From Candidatus Solibacter sp. (GTDB lineage Bacteria; Acidobacteriota; Terriglobia; Bryobacterales; Bryobacteraceae): a stretch of 31,781 nucleotides of DNA. The stretch covers positions 1-31,781 of the forward strand of contig JAPKZC010000309.1 of assembly GCA_026394025.1 (NCBI GenBank). The letters are read 5' to 3'. Below are positions 1 through 7,866 of this stretch, one piece after another (the stretch's first letter is position 1; every line of letters begins with the position of its first letter). The notes beneath the pieces were generated by a model. That model saw nothing but the letters and a program-made list of their open reading frames with translations, searched no databases and had not been told where the DNA came from. Both the position numbers and the translations under genes were made by a program.

Positions 1-1
1 A

Positions 2-1273
2 GACGTCCAGTTCAAAGACCTGGGCTTGGTGATCGTCGATGAGGAGCAGCGCTTCGGGGTCAAACACAAGGAGCGCCTCAAGCACCTCAAGAAGGCAGTG
101 GACGTCATCAGCATGAGTGCTACGCCTATTCCCAGGACACTACATATGTCATTGTTAGGCCTGCGTGACATGTCGGTAATCGAGACGCCGCCCAAGGATC
201 GCCTCGCCATTCACACTGTGGTGGCGCCCTTCCAACCCGAACTCATCCGCCAGGCACTAGAACTGGAGTTAGGCCGTGGCGGGCAGGTCTACTTCCTGCA
301 CAATCGCGTGGACTCCATCTGGACGCGCGCCCACTCCATCCAGGAACTGGCGCCCGGAGCGCGCATCGGCGTGGGACACGGCCAGATGGGGGAGGCCGAA
401 TTGGAGAAGACGATGCTCCAGTTCATGCGCCATGAGTTCGATATCCTGGTTTGTACTACTATTGTAGAAAATGGTTTGGATATCCCACTTGCCAACACTA
501 TGATCATCGAGAATGCCGAGCGGTACGGCCTCTCGGAACTTTATCAATTGCGCGGACGAGTGGGCCGGTCGAACCGGCGCGCCTATGCTTACCTGCTGGT
601 GCAGCCCGATACGGAGCTCACCGAAATTGCGCGCAAGCGTCTCGCCGCCCTCAAGGAATTCAGCGACTTGGGCGCCGGCTTCAAGATCGCCGCCCTTGAT
701 TTGGAGTTGCGCGGCGCCGGCAACCTCCTCGGCGGAGAGCAGCACGGCCAGATTAACTGCGTCGGCTTCGACACCTACGTGCGCCTGCTCGACGAGACGG
801 TTCGCGAACTGAAAGGCGAAGAAGTGGTACCGGAGAGCCGGTCGGCCCTCAACCTGAGCCTGGATATCCGCATCCCGCCCGAGTACATCGCCGATGAAAA
901 TCAGCGCCTCCGCGCCTACCGGCAGATCGCCAACGCCACCGACGACGCCGGCCGGGACCGTGCCGAAAAGGAACTGGAGGATCGATATGGCCCAGTGCCG
1001 GAACCGGTTCACAACCTGGTGGTCTACTCGGCGCTCAAGACGCTGGCCGAGCAGATCGGCGTCGAGGCCGTGGACCGCCGCCATAACTTATTGAATATAA
1101 AGTTCCATACGGAAACTCGCGTGGATCCCGCGCGGCTCATGACGATCGTCGGCAAAACCCGCGGCGCGCAGTTCACTCCGGCAGGCGTATTGCTATTGCC
1201 ATTGGATGGTCAGACCGGCGCCGGGGACATTCTCCGCTTCCTCACGGAGAAGCTCTCCCAACTGCGGACCTAG
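2..1273 (+). CDS. mfd: Transcription-repair coupling factor Mfd, C-terminal part (cut by window start)
   Basis: Mfd is a DNA translocase that removes RNA polymerase stalled at lesions and recruits UvrA for nucleotide excision repair. The frame is already open at base 2, so the gene begins outside the window and only its last ~423 residues are here. What is visible is the end of the RecG-like helicase module: the Walker B-like DEEQRFG, the motif III phrase SATPIPRTLHMSL, then GHGQM, TTIVENGLDIP and the closing QLRGRVGRS, followed by the C-terminal TRCF domain (roughly the last 150 residues). The TTG at 26 is an internal codon, not a start. It reads into a SurA-type gene on the same strand 37 bp downstream. 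Identification is firm from the motif order. Confidence 0.96.
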   Translation, partial: DVQFKDLGLVIVDEEQRFGVKHKERLKHLKKAVDVISMSATPIPRTLHMSLLGLRDMSVIETPPKDRLAIHTVVAPFQPELIRQALELELGRGGQVYFLHNRVDSIWTRAHSIQELAPGARIGVGHGQMGEAELEKTMLQFMRHEFDILVCTTIVENGLDIPLANTMIIENAERYGLSELYQLRGRVGRSNRRAYAYLLVQPDTELTEIARKRLAALKEFSDLGAGFKIAALDLELRGAGNLLGGEQHGQINCVGFDTYVRLLDETVRELKGEEVVPESRSALNLSLDIRIPPEYIADENQRLRAYRQIANATDDAGRDRAEKELEDRYGPVPEPVHNLVVYSALKTLAEQIGVEAVDRRHNLLNIKFHTETRVDPARLMTIVGKTRGAQFTPAGVLLLPLDGQTGAGDILRFLTEKLSQLRT

Positions 1274-1310
1274 TCTACCCCCAGGCTTTGCTAAAATAAA
1301 AGGATCAGCT

Positions 1311-2525
1311 ATGTTTCGTAGGTTTGTAGTACTCATCGCGTCCAGCCTCGCGGTTTGCGCCGCGGCAGACAACGTCAAGGTCGTCGAAGAGATCGCCGCG
1401 AAAGTCAACGGCGACATCATTACCCGCGGCGAACTTGCCAGGAAGCGTCTGGAGATCGAGGCCGAGGCCAAGCGGCAGGGGCTGAGCGGACCCCGCCTCC
1501 AAGAGGCGGTCACCGAATACTTCGCCAATGCGCTTCGCGATGAGATCGATACCCTGCTCCTGGTGCAGAAAGGTAAGGATCTGAACATCAACGTGGATTC
1601 GGAAGTGACACGCCGCCTGGCCGAAATCCAGGTGCAGCAGAAGATCTCCGACCCCGATAAGTTCCAGGCCTTCATCCGCGAAAACACCGGCATGACGTTC
1701 GAGGATTTCAAGCTCCAGATGAAGAACCAGATGCTCACCCAGCGCGTCATCGGCCAGGAAGTCGCGCGCAACGTCATCGTGCCGGAAGCAGAAATCCAAA
1801 AGTACTACGACGAGCACAAATCGGAGTACATGCGCAAGGAATCGCAGGTGTTCCTGAGCCAGATCGTCATCTCCACCGAGGGCAAAACTCCCGCGCAGGT
1901 GGCGGTGGCCGAAAAAAAGGCCACGGATTTGGCGGCGCGCGCCAAGAAGGGCGAGAAGTTCCAGGAACTGGCGCGCGACAACTCCGATGACGTCGAGACC
2001 GCCAAGAACGGCGGCCAGGTCGGACCGATGACCAAAGGCCTCATGGACAAGCCCATTGAAGACTTGGTGTTCAATGCGAAGAAGGGTTTCGTCAGCGATC
2101 CCATCCGCCGGCCGAATTCCTTCCTGATCCTCAAGGTGGACGAGCGCGTCGAAGCCGGACAGGCACCCTTCGAGGAAGCCAAGGCTGACATTCAGGAGCG
2201 ACTCACCCAGCCCAAAATGGAAGGCAAGGTGCGCATCTTCCTCACCGCACTGCGCGAGGATGCGTTCCTCGAAATCAAGGAAGGCTACATGGATAGCGGC
2301 GCCGCGCCCGCCAAGGACACGCGCTGGAAGGACGTCGCCCAGTTGAAACCCCAGACCACCACCAAGGAAGAAGTGGCAGCGCGCCGCAAAAGACACCTTC
2401 TGTGGGTGATTCCGGCCGGCACCGTGAAGGAAACCAGGCCCAAGACCGCCCCCGCGCCACCGTCCGCGCCAGCGGCCACCGCCAACAAAGCCGCCGACCT
2501 CGCCGCCGTTCCTGAGAAAAAATGA
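1311..2525 (+). CDS. Exported SurA/PpiC-type peptidyl-prolyl cis-trans isomerase
   Basis: A 404-residue periplasmic chaperone/prolyl isomerase, expected to help outer-membrane or secreted proteins fold. Residues 1-19 form a Sec signal peptide (MFRRFVVLIASSLAVCAAA). A helical SurA-N-like chaperone part follows at about 22-150, and a parvulin domain at about 176-280 contains the phrases FLSQIVIS, ARDNSDD, GGQVGPM and FLILKVDE. The tail after 370 is rich in Pro, Ala and Lys and looks disordered. The frame is open from 1206, but the ATG at 1311 is chosen because the signal peptide begins there and the earlier part overlaps mfd. It has one parvulin domain rather than the two of E. coli SurA. Its stop overlaps the next start as ATGA. 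Confidence 0.92.
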   Translation: MFRRFVVLIASSLAVCAAADNVKVVEEIAAKVNGDIITRGELARKRLEIEAEAKRQGLSGPRLQEAVTEYFANALRDEIDTLLLVQKGKDLNINVDSEVTRRLAEIQVQQKISDPDKFQAFIRENTGMTFEDFKLQMKNQMLTQRVIGQEVARNVIVPEAEIQKYYDEHKSEYMRKESQVFLSQIVISTEGKTPAQVAVAEKKATDLAARAKKGEKFQELARDNSDDVETAKNGGQVGPMTKGLMDKPIEDLVFNAKKGFVSDPIRRPNSFLILKVDERVEAGQAPFEEAKADIQERLTQPKMEGKVRIFLTALREDAFLEIKEGYMDSGAAPAKDTRWKDVAQLKPQTTTKEEVAARRKRHLLWVIPAGTVKETRPKTAPAPPSAPAATANKAADLAAVPEKK

Positions 2526-3631
2526 AATCGCCCTACGTAAACGAGCTCAAGCCGAATCAGTTGGTGGAGACCAGTTTCCTGGTCCAATCCAAGGAGATCC
2601 GGCAGAAGAAGGGCGGCGAGTTGTATCTCTCTCTGTTCCTCGCCGACCGCACCGGCGAACTCGATGCCAAGATGTGGGACAACGTGTCCGACGTCCTCAA
2701 CGAGTTCGAACGCGACGATTTCGTCAAGGTGAAAGGTATCATCCAGGTCTTCCACAACAAGCCGCAGATGACCATTCACAAAGTGCGGCGCATGGACGAG
2801 AGTGAAGTCCAGTTCAGCGATTACTTCCCTTCGTCCAAACGCGATGCCGGCGAAATGTGGCTCGAGCTGCGCGGCATCGTTGCGGCCATGCGCAATCCGC
2901 ACCTTAAGGGACTGCTGGAAGCGGTGCTGGACGATGAGGACATCGCCCGCCGCTACCGTCTCGCGCCGGCCGCCAAGCAGATTCACCACGCCTTCCTCGG
3001 CGGCCTGATCGAGCATGTGCTGAGCGTGTGCGGCATGGCCAAATCCGCCGCCGCCCACTATGCCAACATCGACTACGACCTGCTAATCGCCGGCGCCGTG
3101 CTCCACGATGTCGGCAAGATCTACGAATTGAATTACGAGCGCGGCTTTTCCTATTCCAACGAGGGCCAGTTGATCGGCCACATCTCCATCGCCATGCGGA
3201 TGGTGGGTGACAAACTGCGTGGCTTGCCCGATTTCCCGCCGCTGGTGCGCTCGCTGGTGGAACACATGATCCTCAGCCATCACGGCAAACTGGAATTCGG
3301 TTCGCCCAAGGTGCCGCAGTTTCCCGAGGCGCTCCTGCTGCACTACCTGGACGACCTCGATTCCAAGATGGAGGGCATGCGCGCGCTGATCGAAAACGAC
3401 CGACAGTTGGAGGGCTGCTTCACGACGTACAACTCCGCGCTGGAGCGCGCCGCGTTGAAAAAGGACCGCTACCTGAATCCTGCGCCCGTCCCTGGCGCCA
3501 GCGCAGACGCGAAACCCCCGGTGCCGCCTCCCGCGCCTGCGCCTCCGGCCCGCCCGCCCGCCGCGGCGGGCAACTCCCTCATGGCCGAAAAACTGTTACA
3601 GGCCGGGCTTCTCCGTCCCAAGGCAAACTGA
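2522..3631 (+). CDS. YhaM-like OB-fold/HD-domain nuclease or phosphohydrolase
   Basis: The 369-residue protein combines an N-terminal OB-fold nucleic-acid-binding domain (about 12-95; phrases SLFLADRTGELDAKMWDN and VKVKGIIQVF) with an HD metal-dependent phosphohydrolase domain (about 150-310). Likely metal ligands are the histidines of HHAFLGGLIEH (155-165), the H195-D196 pair in VLHDVGKIYE, the histidines of HMILSHHG, and D277. This architecture is that of YhaM/CBF1, a 3'-5' exoribonuclease of Gram-positive bacteria; activity here is inferred. A Pro/Ala-rich linker (about 320-350) and a short helix close the protein. It overlaps the prolyl isomerase by four bases and shares one base with the next gene, so the three are probably cotranscribed. 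Confidence 0.88.
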   Translation: MKSPYVNELKPNQLVETSFLVQSKEIRQKKGGELYLSLFLADRTGELDAKMWDNVSDVLNEFERDDFVKVKGIIQVFHNKPQMTIHKVRRMDESEVQFSDYFPSSKRDAGEMWLELRGIVAAMRNPHLKGLLEAVLDDEDIARRYRLAPAAKQIHHAFLGGLIEHVLSVCGMAKSAAAHYANIDYDLLIAGAVLHDVGKIYELNYERGFSYSNEGQLIGHISIAMRMVGDKLRGLPDFPPLVRSLVEHMILSHHGKLEFGSPKVPQFPEALLLHYLDDLDSKMEGMRALIENDRQLEGCFTTYNSALERAALKKDRYLNPAPVPGASADAKPPVPPPAPAPPARPPAAAGNSLMAEKLLQAGLLRPKAN

Positions 3632-4014
3632 TGCCCAAGACCGCGCGCGACGTTCCTCCGCCTCTGGAGTTGGCTTGTCTCAAGGCGCTCTGGTCCTTGC
3701 AGGAAGGCAACGTCCGGGCCGTACAGCAGGTGGTCGCGCTCTCCCGTCCGCTGGCCTACACCACCATTATGACGGTGCTGGACCGCCTGGTCCGCAAAGG
3801 CAAGCTGACGCGCCGCAAGGTCGGTCGCGCCTTCGTCTATTCTCCCGAAGCTTCCCGCGACACCATGCGCCGCGCCGCCATCCGCGAATTGCTCGACGGC
3901 TACTTCGATGGCTCCGAAGTCGAGTTGCTGGAGTTCCTCCGTCCGGTCGCAATACCCGCCCCGAGCACCCCACACACTCACGAAGACCGCGGAATCGATA
4001 CCGTCCTCCTGTAG
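3631..4014 (+). CDS. BlaI/MecI/CopY-family transcriptional repressor
   Basis: A 127-residue winged-helix DNA-binding protein. Residues 10-80 carry the family pattern (ELACLKALW, then AYTTIMTVLDRLVRKGKL, then VGRAFVYSP), where the TTIMTVLDRL helix is the recognition helix. The C-terminal helix ILELLDGYF-like segment (about 86-105) would mediate dimerisation. Family members repress beta-lactamase or cell-envelope stress genes and are inactivated by a BlaR1-type membrane protease, normally encoded next door. No BlaR1 partner is present here; the next gene is a convergent superoxide dismutase. Its start overlaps the stop of the upstream HD protein, so it is likely expressed with that operon. The target genes cannot be deduced. 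Confidence 0.9.
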   Translation: MPKTARDVPPPLELACLKALWSLQEGNVRAVQQVVALSRPLAYTTIMTVLDRLVRKGKLTRRKVGRAFVYSPEASRDTMRRAAIRELLDGYFDGSEVELLEFLRPVAIPAPSTPHTHEDRGIDTVLL

Positions 4015-4155
4015 GCGGTGATCGTCCGATTACAGGCCAAACTGAGACTGAGGCGGCAGTGCCATGAATACCGCCGCCACCACCGCGCGAGACTGCGCGC
4101 GAAGTTCAGGAAACAAGCCTGGTGACCGCGGCGAGAAATCAGAGACCGTATCTAC

Positions 4156-4842
4156 TCATTTAGCCAATTCCTCAAAGCGGGCGCTGACGAAGTCCCAATG
4201 AATGACCTTCAAGATCGCCTTGAGGTAGTCCGCCCGGCGGTTCTGGTATTTGAGGTAGTAGGCGTGCTCCCACACGTCGATGCCCAGGAGCGGACGCCTG
4301 CCGGCGAGTAGCGGACTATCCTGGTTGGGAACGGAATCGGGAACCAGGTTCTTTCCCGGATCCACCGAGAGCCATGCCCATCCGCTTCCGAAAACACCCA
4401 TCGACGCAGCCTGTAGCCTATCCTCGAACTTCTCCTGGCCGCCGAATGACCGCTCCAAAGCCGCCGCGAGCCGTCCCGCAGGTTTTCCGCTCTTCGCGGC
4501 CGGACAGAGCGTCTGCCAGAACAGCGAGTGATTGGCGTGCCCGCCCCCGTGGTTTCTGACCTGTGTTCGAATGGCAGCGGGCACCGTGTCCAGGTGCTGC
4601 AGCAATTCGTCAACACTCATCCTGGATAGCGCGGCGTCCGCGCCAACGGCTTTGTTGAGGTTGTCAACGTAAGCCTGATGATGCTTGTCGTGATGTATCT
4701 GCATCGTCGCCGCGTCGATGTACGGCTCCAGCGCGTCGAACGCGTAGGGCAGTTTTGGCAGGGTGAATGGAAGCTCGGCTGCGGAAGCCACCGCGGCGGC
4801 CGTGCCGAGTGATGCGAGTTCGAGCAATGTTCTCCGCGTCAT
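4156..4842 (-). CDS. sodA: Tat-exported Mn-type superoxide dismutase
   Basis: Converts superoxide to oxygen and peroxide. The 228-residue protein starts with a twin-arginine-type leader (MTRRTLLELASLGTAAAVASA) and the mature enzyme begins near residue 23 (LPFTLPKLPYAFDALEP). Metal ligands by family alignment are H50 (IHHDKHH), H105 (HANHSLFW), D189 and H193 (GIDVWEHAYY). The Gly before HANHS and the Gln at 174 (NQDSPL) fit the manganese rather than the iron subtype. A leader sequence is uncommon for this mostly cytosolic family and implies a periplasmic enzyme. A purine-rich ribosome site (AGGAAAGGAA) lies upstream of the ATG. The gene is convergent with the BlaI-type gene and has no obvious operon partner. 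Confidence 0.95.
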   Translation of the reverse strand: MTRRTLLELASLGTAAAVASAAELPFTLPKLPYAFDALEPYIDAATMQIHHDKHHQAYVDNLNKAVGADAALSRMSVDELLQHLDTVPAAIRTQVRNHGGGHANHSLFWQTLCPAAKSGKPAGRLAAALERSFGGQEKFEDRLQAASMGVFGSGWAWLSVDPGKNLVPDSVPNQDSPLLAGRRPLLGIDVWEHAYYLKYQNRRADYLKAILKVIHWDFVSARFEELAK

Positions 4843-4859
4843 CTTTGGTGTTCCTTTCC

Positions 4860-5378
4860 TTCTGTGCTCAAGCGTTGCCGCTATTGTGAGGCCAGCTCAC
4901 GCGCTCGCGAATCCGGCAACCGGAGGAGTTGGATGCGCTCAGCGATCTGGCCGCGAGCGGCGCCAGAGAAGCCAACGATAGCAGACAAGTTTACGACGAT
5001 GCCGCCCGCCAAGCGAAAACAGTCTTTTCTTCCCAGCATCCTCTGGAACGGTAGTATACCACGCTCACCCAGCGCCTCGACACGAAGCGAATTGGCTCGT
5101 TCGACTCGTCGAAGCGAGAACCGCCTTTGTCCTGCCGTAGAACCTCAAAGATGCCTCCGTCAGCACAACTCGCGCCTCATTCGTTACGTCACGCACGGGG
5201 AACCTCTTCAGAGCGGCCTTTGCGCTTGCCACCACATACGCCCTCGGTACCCTCCTCATCCGGCGGAAGCCCGCGCGCCGGAAAGTGCGATGTCGTGGAT
5301 TTGATGCGGATCATCAACGCCGCGGTCCGCGGTAGGTGTGAGGTATGCCAGTAATACCGTGGCCCCCCCAGATTCAAT
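4860..5378. other. Gene-poor stretch with a possible dockerin-like remnant
   Basis: About 520 bp without a convincing gene. Open frames exist on both strands but are rich in Ser, Arg and Pro and match nothing I know. Two things stand out. At 5096-5117 an imperfect inverted repeat centred on TTCGACTCGTCGAA could form a hairpin. At about 5280-5354 the + strand encodes GKCDVVDLMRIINAAVRG before a TAA; the CDVVDLMRIINAAVRG part resembles one half of a dockerin-type calcium-binding repeat as seen at the C-termini of secreted acidobacterial proteins. No matching body of such a protein is upstream, so this may be a gene tail left after deletion or a chance match. Confidence 0.35.
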
Positions 5379-6050
5379 CTATGGACCGCACTTGGGTTGG
5401 GCCGTTCTTTCCCGCGCCTTCAGAAATTTGCGTGCCTGCGCGCTGGTTGCCGCCCGCGGATTCCCCAACTGGCGGGCCGCAAACATCCGCAGCGCCCGCT
5501 GGTCGGGCAAAAGGCCGGCCAGTATTTCCAGCGCCCTCAGGGCGTGCCCAAGCGCCACGTTCCGGCACTCCGGCGTGGCATATACCGCGCGCTCCACACG
5601 CATGATCCGCAGCACGATGCGTGTCACAAGGTGCGGCTTGGCCACGCCGATGATTGCGAGTCCGCGCATCGCGTTGGCCGCCGTAATCATGTTCGGCCCG
5701 GTGATGAGGTCCAGGTACCTGTCCAGGATCGCTTCGATTTTTCCATCGCAATCCACTTGCGCCAGGTTTGCCAGTGTGAGCGTGGCGTTCCACTTCAGGA
5801 TGTGGTTGTCATGGCTCAACAGAGTCACGAAGAAGTCGAAGTGCGGATACAGCAGTTCGGGCGCCCGCCCGCTCAGAATCCGCAGCGCCTTGCTGGCGCC
5901 GAATTTCACGCCGGCTCGCGTGGCGCCGATTCCCGCGATCACTTCACTAATCAACTCATGGTTACGTTCCACCGCGTCCGCCAATGGCGCGACCTGCGGA
6001 CCACGCTTCGACCGTTCCGGCCGAGCGCTCCCTGCTGATCTCTGCGGCAT
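5379..6050 (-). CDS. HEAT/armadillo-repeat protein of unknown function
   Basis: A 223-residue, largely helical protein with several degenerate HEAT-like units: ISEVIAGIGATRAGVKFGASKALRIL in part, then LYPHFDFFVTLLSHDNHILKWNATLTLANL, then ITAANAMRGLAIIGVAKPHLV, then RNVALGHALRALEIL (quoted phrases are short pieces of about 30-residue helical pairs). Such repeats form protein-binding solenoids; no catalytic motif or signal peptide is visible. The C-terminus is basic (RKFLKARER). The opposite strand is also open over most of this interval, but that product is low-complexity, while this one has the regular hydrophobic pattern of real helices. The start at 6050 is uncertain because no good ribosome site precedes it. 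No partner gene is adjacent. Confidence 0.72.
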   Translation of the reverse strand: MPQRSAGSARPERSKRGPQVAPLADAVERNHELISEVIAGIGATRAGVKFGASKALRILSGRAPELLYPHFDFFVTLLSHDNHILKWNATLTLANLAQVDCDGKIEAILDRYLDLITGPNMITAANAMRGLAIIGVAKPHLVTRIVLRIMRVERAVYATPECRNVALGHALRALEILAGLLPDQRALRMFAARQLGNPRAATSAQARKFLKARERTAQPKCGP

Positions 6051-6213
6051 GGGCCTGGATGATATCTACACCCACCCGCCGCCGTTTGCAAGCCCCAGCT
6101 TTCCGTGACGTTTCGTACATCCGCGCCGCGAGCGTCGAGCAGCGTCGGCAGGACCGCAACCGTCCCAAACCAAGCCTTTGCGATCCTGTTGCATTCGGCC
6201 CTAAAATTGCGCC

Positions 6214-6242
6214 TTGACAACTTTCCCCGGCGGGCGCATATT
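6214..6242 (+). promoter_or_regulatory. Sigma70-like promoter for the structured RNA candidate
   Basis: A perfect TTGACA (6214-6219) is followed after 17 bases by CATATT (6237-6242), which matches four of six positions of the -10 consensus. Transcription would start near 6249, just before the base-paired region that ends in a terminator-like hairpin. No coding start lies close downstream, so this promoter is better explained by an RNA than by the gene at 6553. Confidence 0.6.
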
Positions 6243-6248
6243 GTGATT

Positions 6249-6491
6249 GCGGATCCGATTATCGGTAGCGGGTCCAGACCCTCCAAACGGGAGGAACTAA
6301 TACTAAAGGAGGAAGTTCATAGAACCAGTTCATCAGATGGGCGGCTCCCGGCTTCCTCATCGGACCCGCTGCGAATCCTGACGCGCTGAATACCTATTGT
6401 TAGGTATGGGCGCCGCGGTCATTGTGCCGCTTGTCCCTCCGATTCGCAGGCTCGCAGTCCCAGGGGTCGGCGGTCGCCCTTTTCTTTTTTT
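6249..6491 (+). ncRNA. Candidate structured non-coding RNA of about 240 nt
   Basis: The stretch between a promoter-like element and a T run holds no sensible ORF but many exact complementary pairs: AGCGGGTCC 6267-6275 with GGACCCGCT 6362-6370; CCCTCC 6279-6284 with GGGAGG 6289-6294 around an AAAC loop; GAGGAAG 6309-6315 with CTTCCTC 6352-6358; GCGAATC 6371-6377 with GATTCGC 6441-6447; and ATACCTA 6390-6396 with TAGGTAT 6401-6407 around a TTGT loop, itself flanked by GCGC/GCGC. These helices nest without conflict into two adjacent multi-helix domains. I do not recognise it as 6S, SRP, tmRNA, RNase P or a riboswitch class I know. It could act in trans, or be a leader ending in a terminator upstream of the Wzt gene at 6553. 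Confidence 0.6.
6462..6491 (+). terminator. Intrinsic terminator of the RNA candidate
   Basis: A short stem (6462-6467 with 6476-6481, including G-U pairs, around an 8-base loop) is followed directly by TTTTCTTTTTTT (6480-6491). The stem is modest but the T run is the longest on this strand in the first 30 kb. It would stop transcription about 60 bp before the Wzt start codon. Confidence 0.6.
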
Positions 6492-6552
6492 CCGGCCTTC
6501 CAGCAACCTCTCCATGGCTCCCGCGCTACACTAGTCTTTCGATTTCCTAACC

Positions 6553-7866
6553 GTGAACGCCGTTGAATTCCAGGGTGTTTCGAAAAGCTACGCGATCTAC
6601 GACGCGCCGGGCGACCGCCTCAAGGAGTTGCTGTCGCTGAATCGTCTGAAGCGCCACCAGGATTTCTGGGCGCTCCACGACGTCAGCTTCGAGGTCAAGC
6701 GCGGCGAGACCTTCTGCATCGTCGGCGAAAATGGCTCCGGCAAGAGCACGTTGTTACAGATGGTGGCCGGAATTCTCCATCCCTCCTCCGGCACGGTGGG
6801 TATCCACGGACGCGTTTCCGCCCTGCTCGAACTCGGCGCCGGCTTCAACCCGGAATTCAGCGGCCGCGATAACGTCTACCTGAACGGGTCCATCCTCGGG
6901 CTCACCACCCGGCAGATCGACCAGCGCTACAAAGACATCGCCGCCTTCGCCGAAATCGGGGACTTCATCAATCAGCCCGTCAAGACCTACTCCAGCGGCA
7001 TGGTGGTTCGCTTGGCCTTCGCCGTCGCCATCAATGTGGATCCCGAAATCCTGTTGGTGGATGAAGCCCTCGCCGTCGGCGACATATACTTCCGCCAGCG
7101 CTGCATGCGCAAGGTTCACGAACTCCGCCAGCGGGGCATCACGATTCTCTTCGTCTCCCACGCCGTCAGCGATGTCAAGGCCATCGGCGACCGGGTCCTC
7201 TGGCTGGATCACGGCCGCATGGTCGATGTGGGCGAACCCGACCGCGTGGTCTCCAAATACCTCGCCGCCATGACCGAGAAGGATTCCACCTATCTGCTTC
7301 TCAAGTCCGCCGCCGATCCCCAACCGCGCCGTGGCGGGCCCATGCAGGCCCCCGAAATCGTCGAAACCATCCCCAATATCGATCACCGTTTCGGTGATGG
7401 GCGCGCCCAGATCATCGGCATCGCCGTGCTCGATGAGCAGGGCCGCACTCTTTCCATCCTGGAACCCAGTGCGCGCATTCTGGTGCGCATCAGCGCACGC
7501 GCCACCGCCGATGTGGCGTTGCCCATCGTAGGTTTCATGCTGCGCAATCAGCTCGGCATGGATTTCTCCGGCACCAATACGGCGCGCGAAGGCTATGAGC
7601 TTGCCCCCCTCCAGGACGGCGACGTCACCACGGTGGATTTCTACCTCGATCTGCCGGAACTCTATCCGGCCTCCTTCTCTTTCTCCCCGGCGATTGCCGA
7701 CGGCACCCTGATGGGTTACCAGATGTGCGATTGGATCGATAACGCCATCACCCTGCAAATGGGCCGGTCCGAGGCCCAGATCTACGGCTACCTCCACCTG
7801 CCCTGCCGCGTGGAAGTCAACGCGCGCATCCGCACCGAGCGCCAACTGGAGCATCACCTTGGCTGA
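6553..7866 (+). CDS. Wzt-type polysaccharide ABC transporter ATPase with C-terminal cargo domain
   Basis: ATPase subunit of an ABC exporter that moves a finished lipid-linked polysaccharide across the inner membrane. The 437-residue protein has an ABC domain at about 1-240: Walker A GENGSGKST 58-66, the family-typical signature YSSGM 146-150, Walker B ILLVDE 166-171 and the switch histidine H203. Residues about 265-437 form a beta-rich Wzt-C domain which, in Klebsiella/E. coli O-antigen systems, recognises the modified non-reducing end of the chain. The start is a GTG with no clear ribosome site. It overlaps the following methyltransferase by eight bases. The usual membrane partner Wzm is absent from the window, so it must be encoded elsewhere. 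Confidence 0.93.
   Translation: MNAVEFQGVSKSYAIYDAPGDRLKELLSLNRLKRHQDFWALHDVSFEVKRGETFCIVGENGSGKSTLLQMVAGILHPSSGTVGIHGRVSALLELGAGFNPEFSGRDNVYLNGSILGLTTRQIDQRYKDIAAFAEIGDFINQPVKTYSSGMVVRLAFAVAINVDPEILLVDEALAVGDIYFRQRCMRKVHELRQRGITILFVSHAVSDVKAIGDRVLWLDHGRMVDVGEPDRVVSKYLAAMTEKDSTYLLLKSAADPQPRRGGPMQAPEIVETIPNIDHRFGDGRAQIIGIAVLDEQGRTLSILEPSARILVRISARATADVALPIVGFMLRNQLGMDFSGTNTAREGYELAPLQDGDVTTVDFYLDLPELYPASFSFSPAIADGTLMGYQMCDWIDNAITLQMGRSEAQIYGYLHLPCRVEVNARIRTERQLEHHLG

Noticed and set aside
1305..2396. Long - strand frame opposite the prolyl isomerase
   Set aside because: A shadow of a high-GC gene: it is composed mainly of Leu, Gly, His and Val and has no domain, while the + strand gene is clear.
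4864..5304. 146-codon + strand frame between the SOD and HEAT genes
   Set aside because: Ser/Arg/Pro-rich product without motif, ribosome site or family resemblance.
5338..6108. Long open frame on the + strand (256 codons) opposite the HEAT-repeat gene
   Set aside because: Its product is rich in Arg, Ser and Ala with no regular pattern; the - strand product has helical repeats and is preferred.
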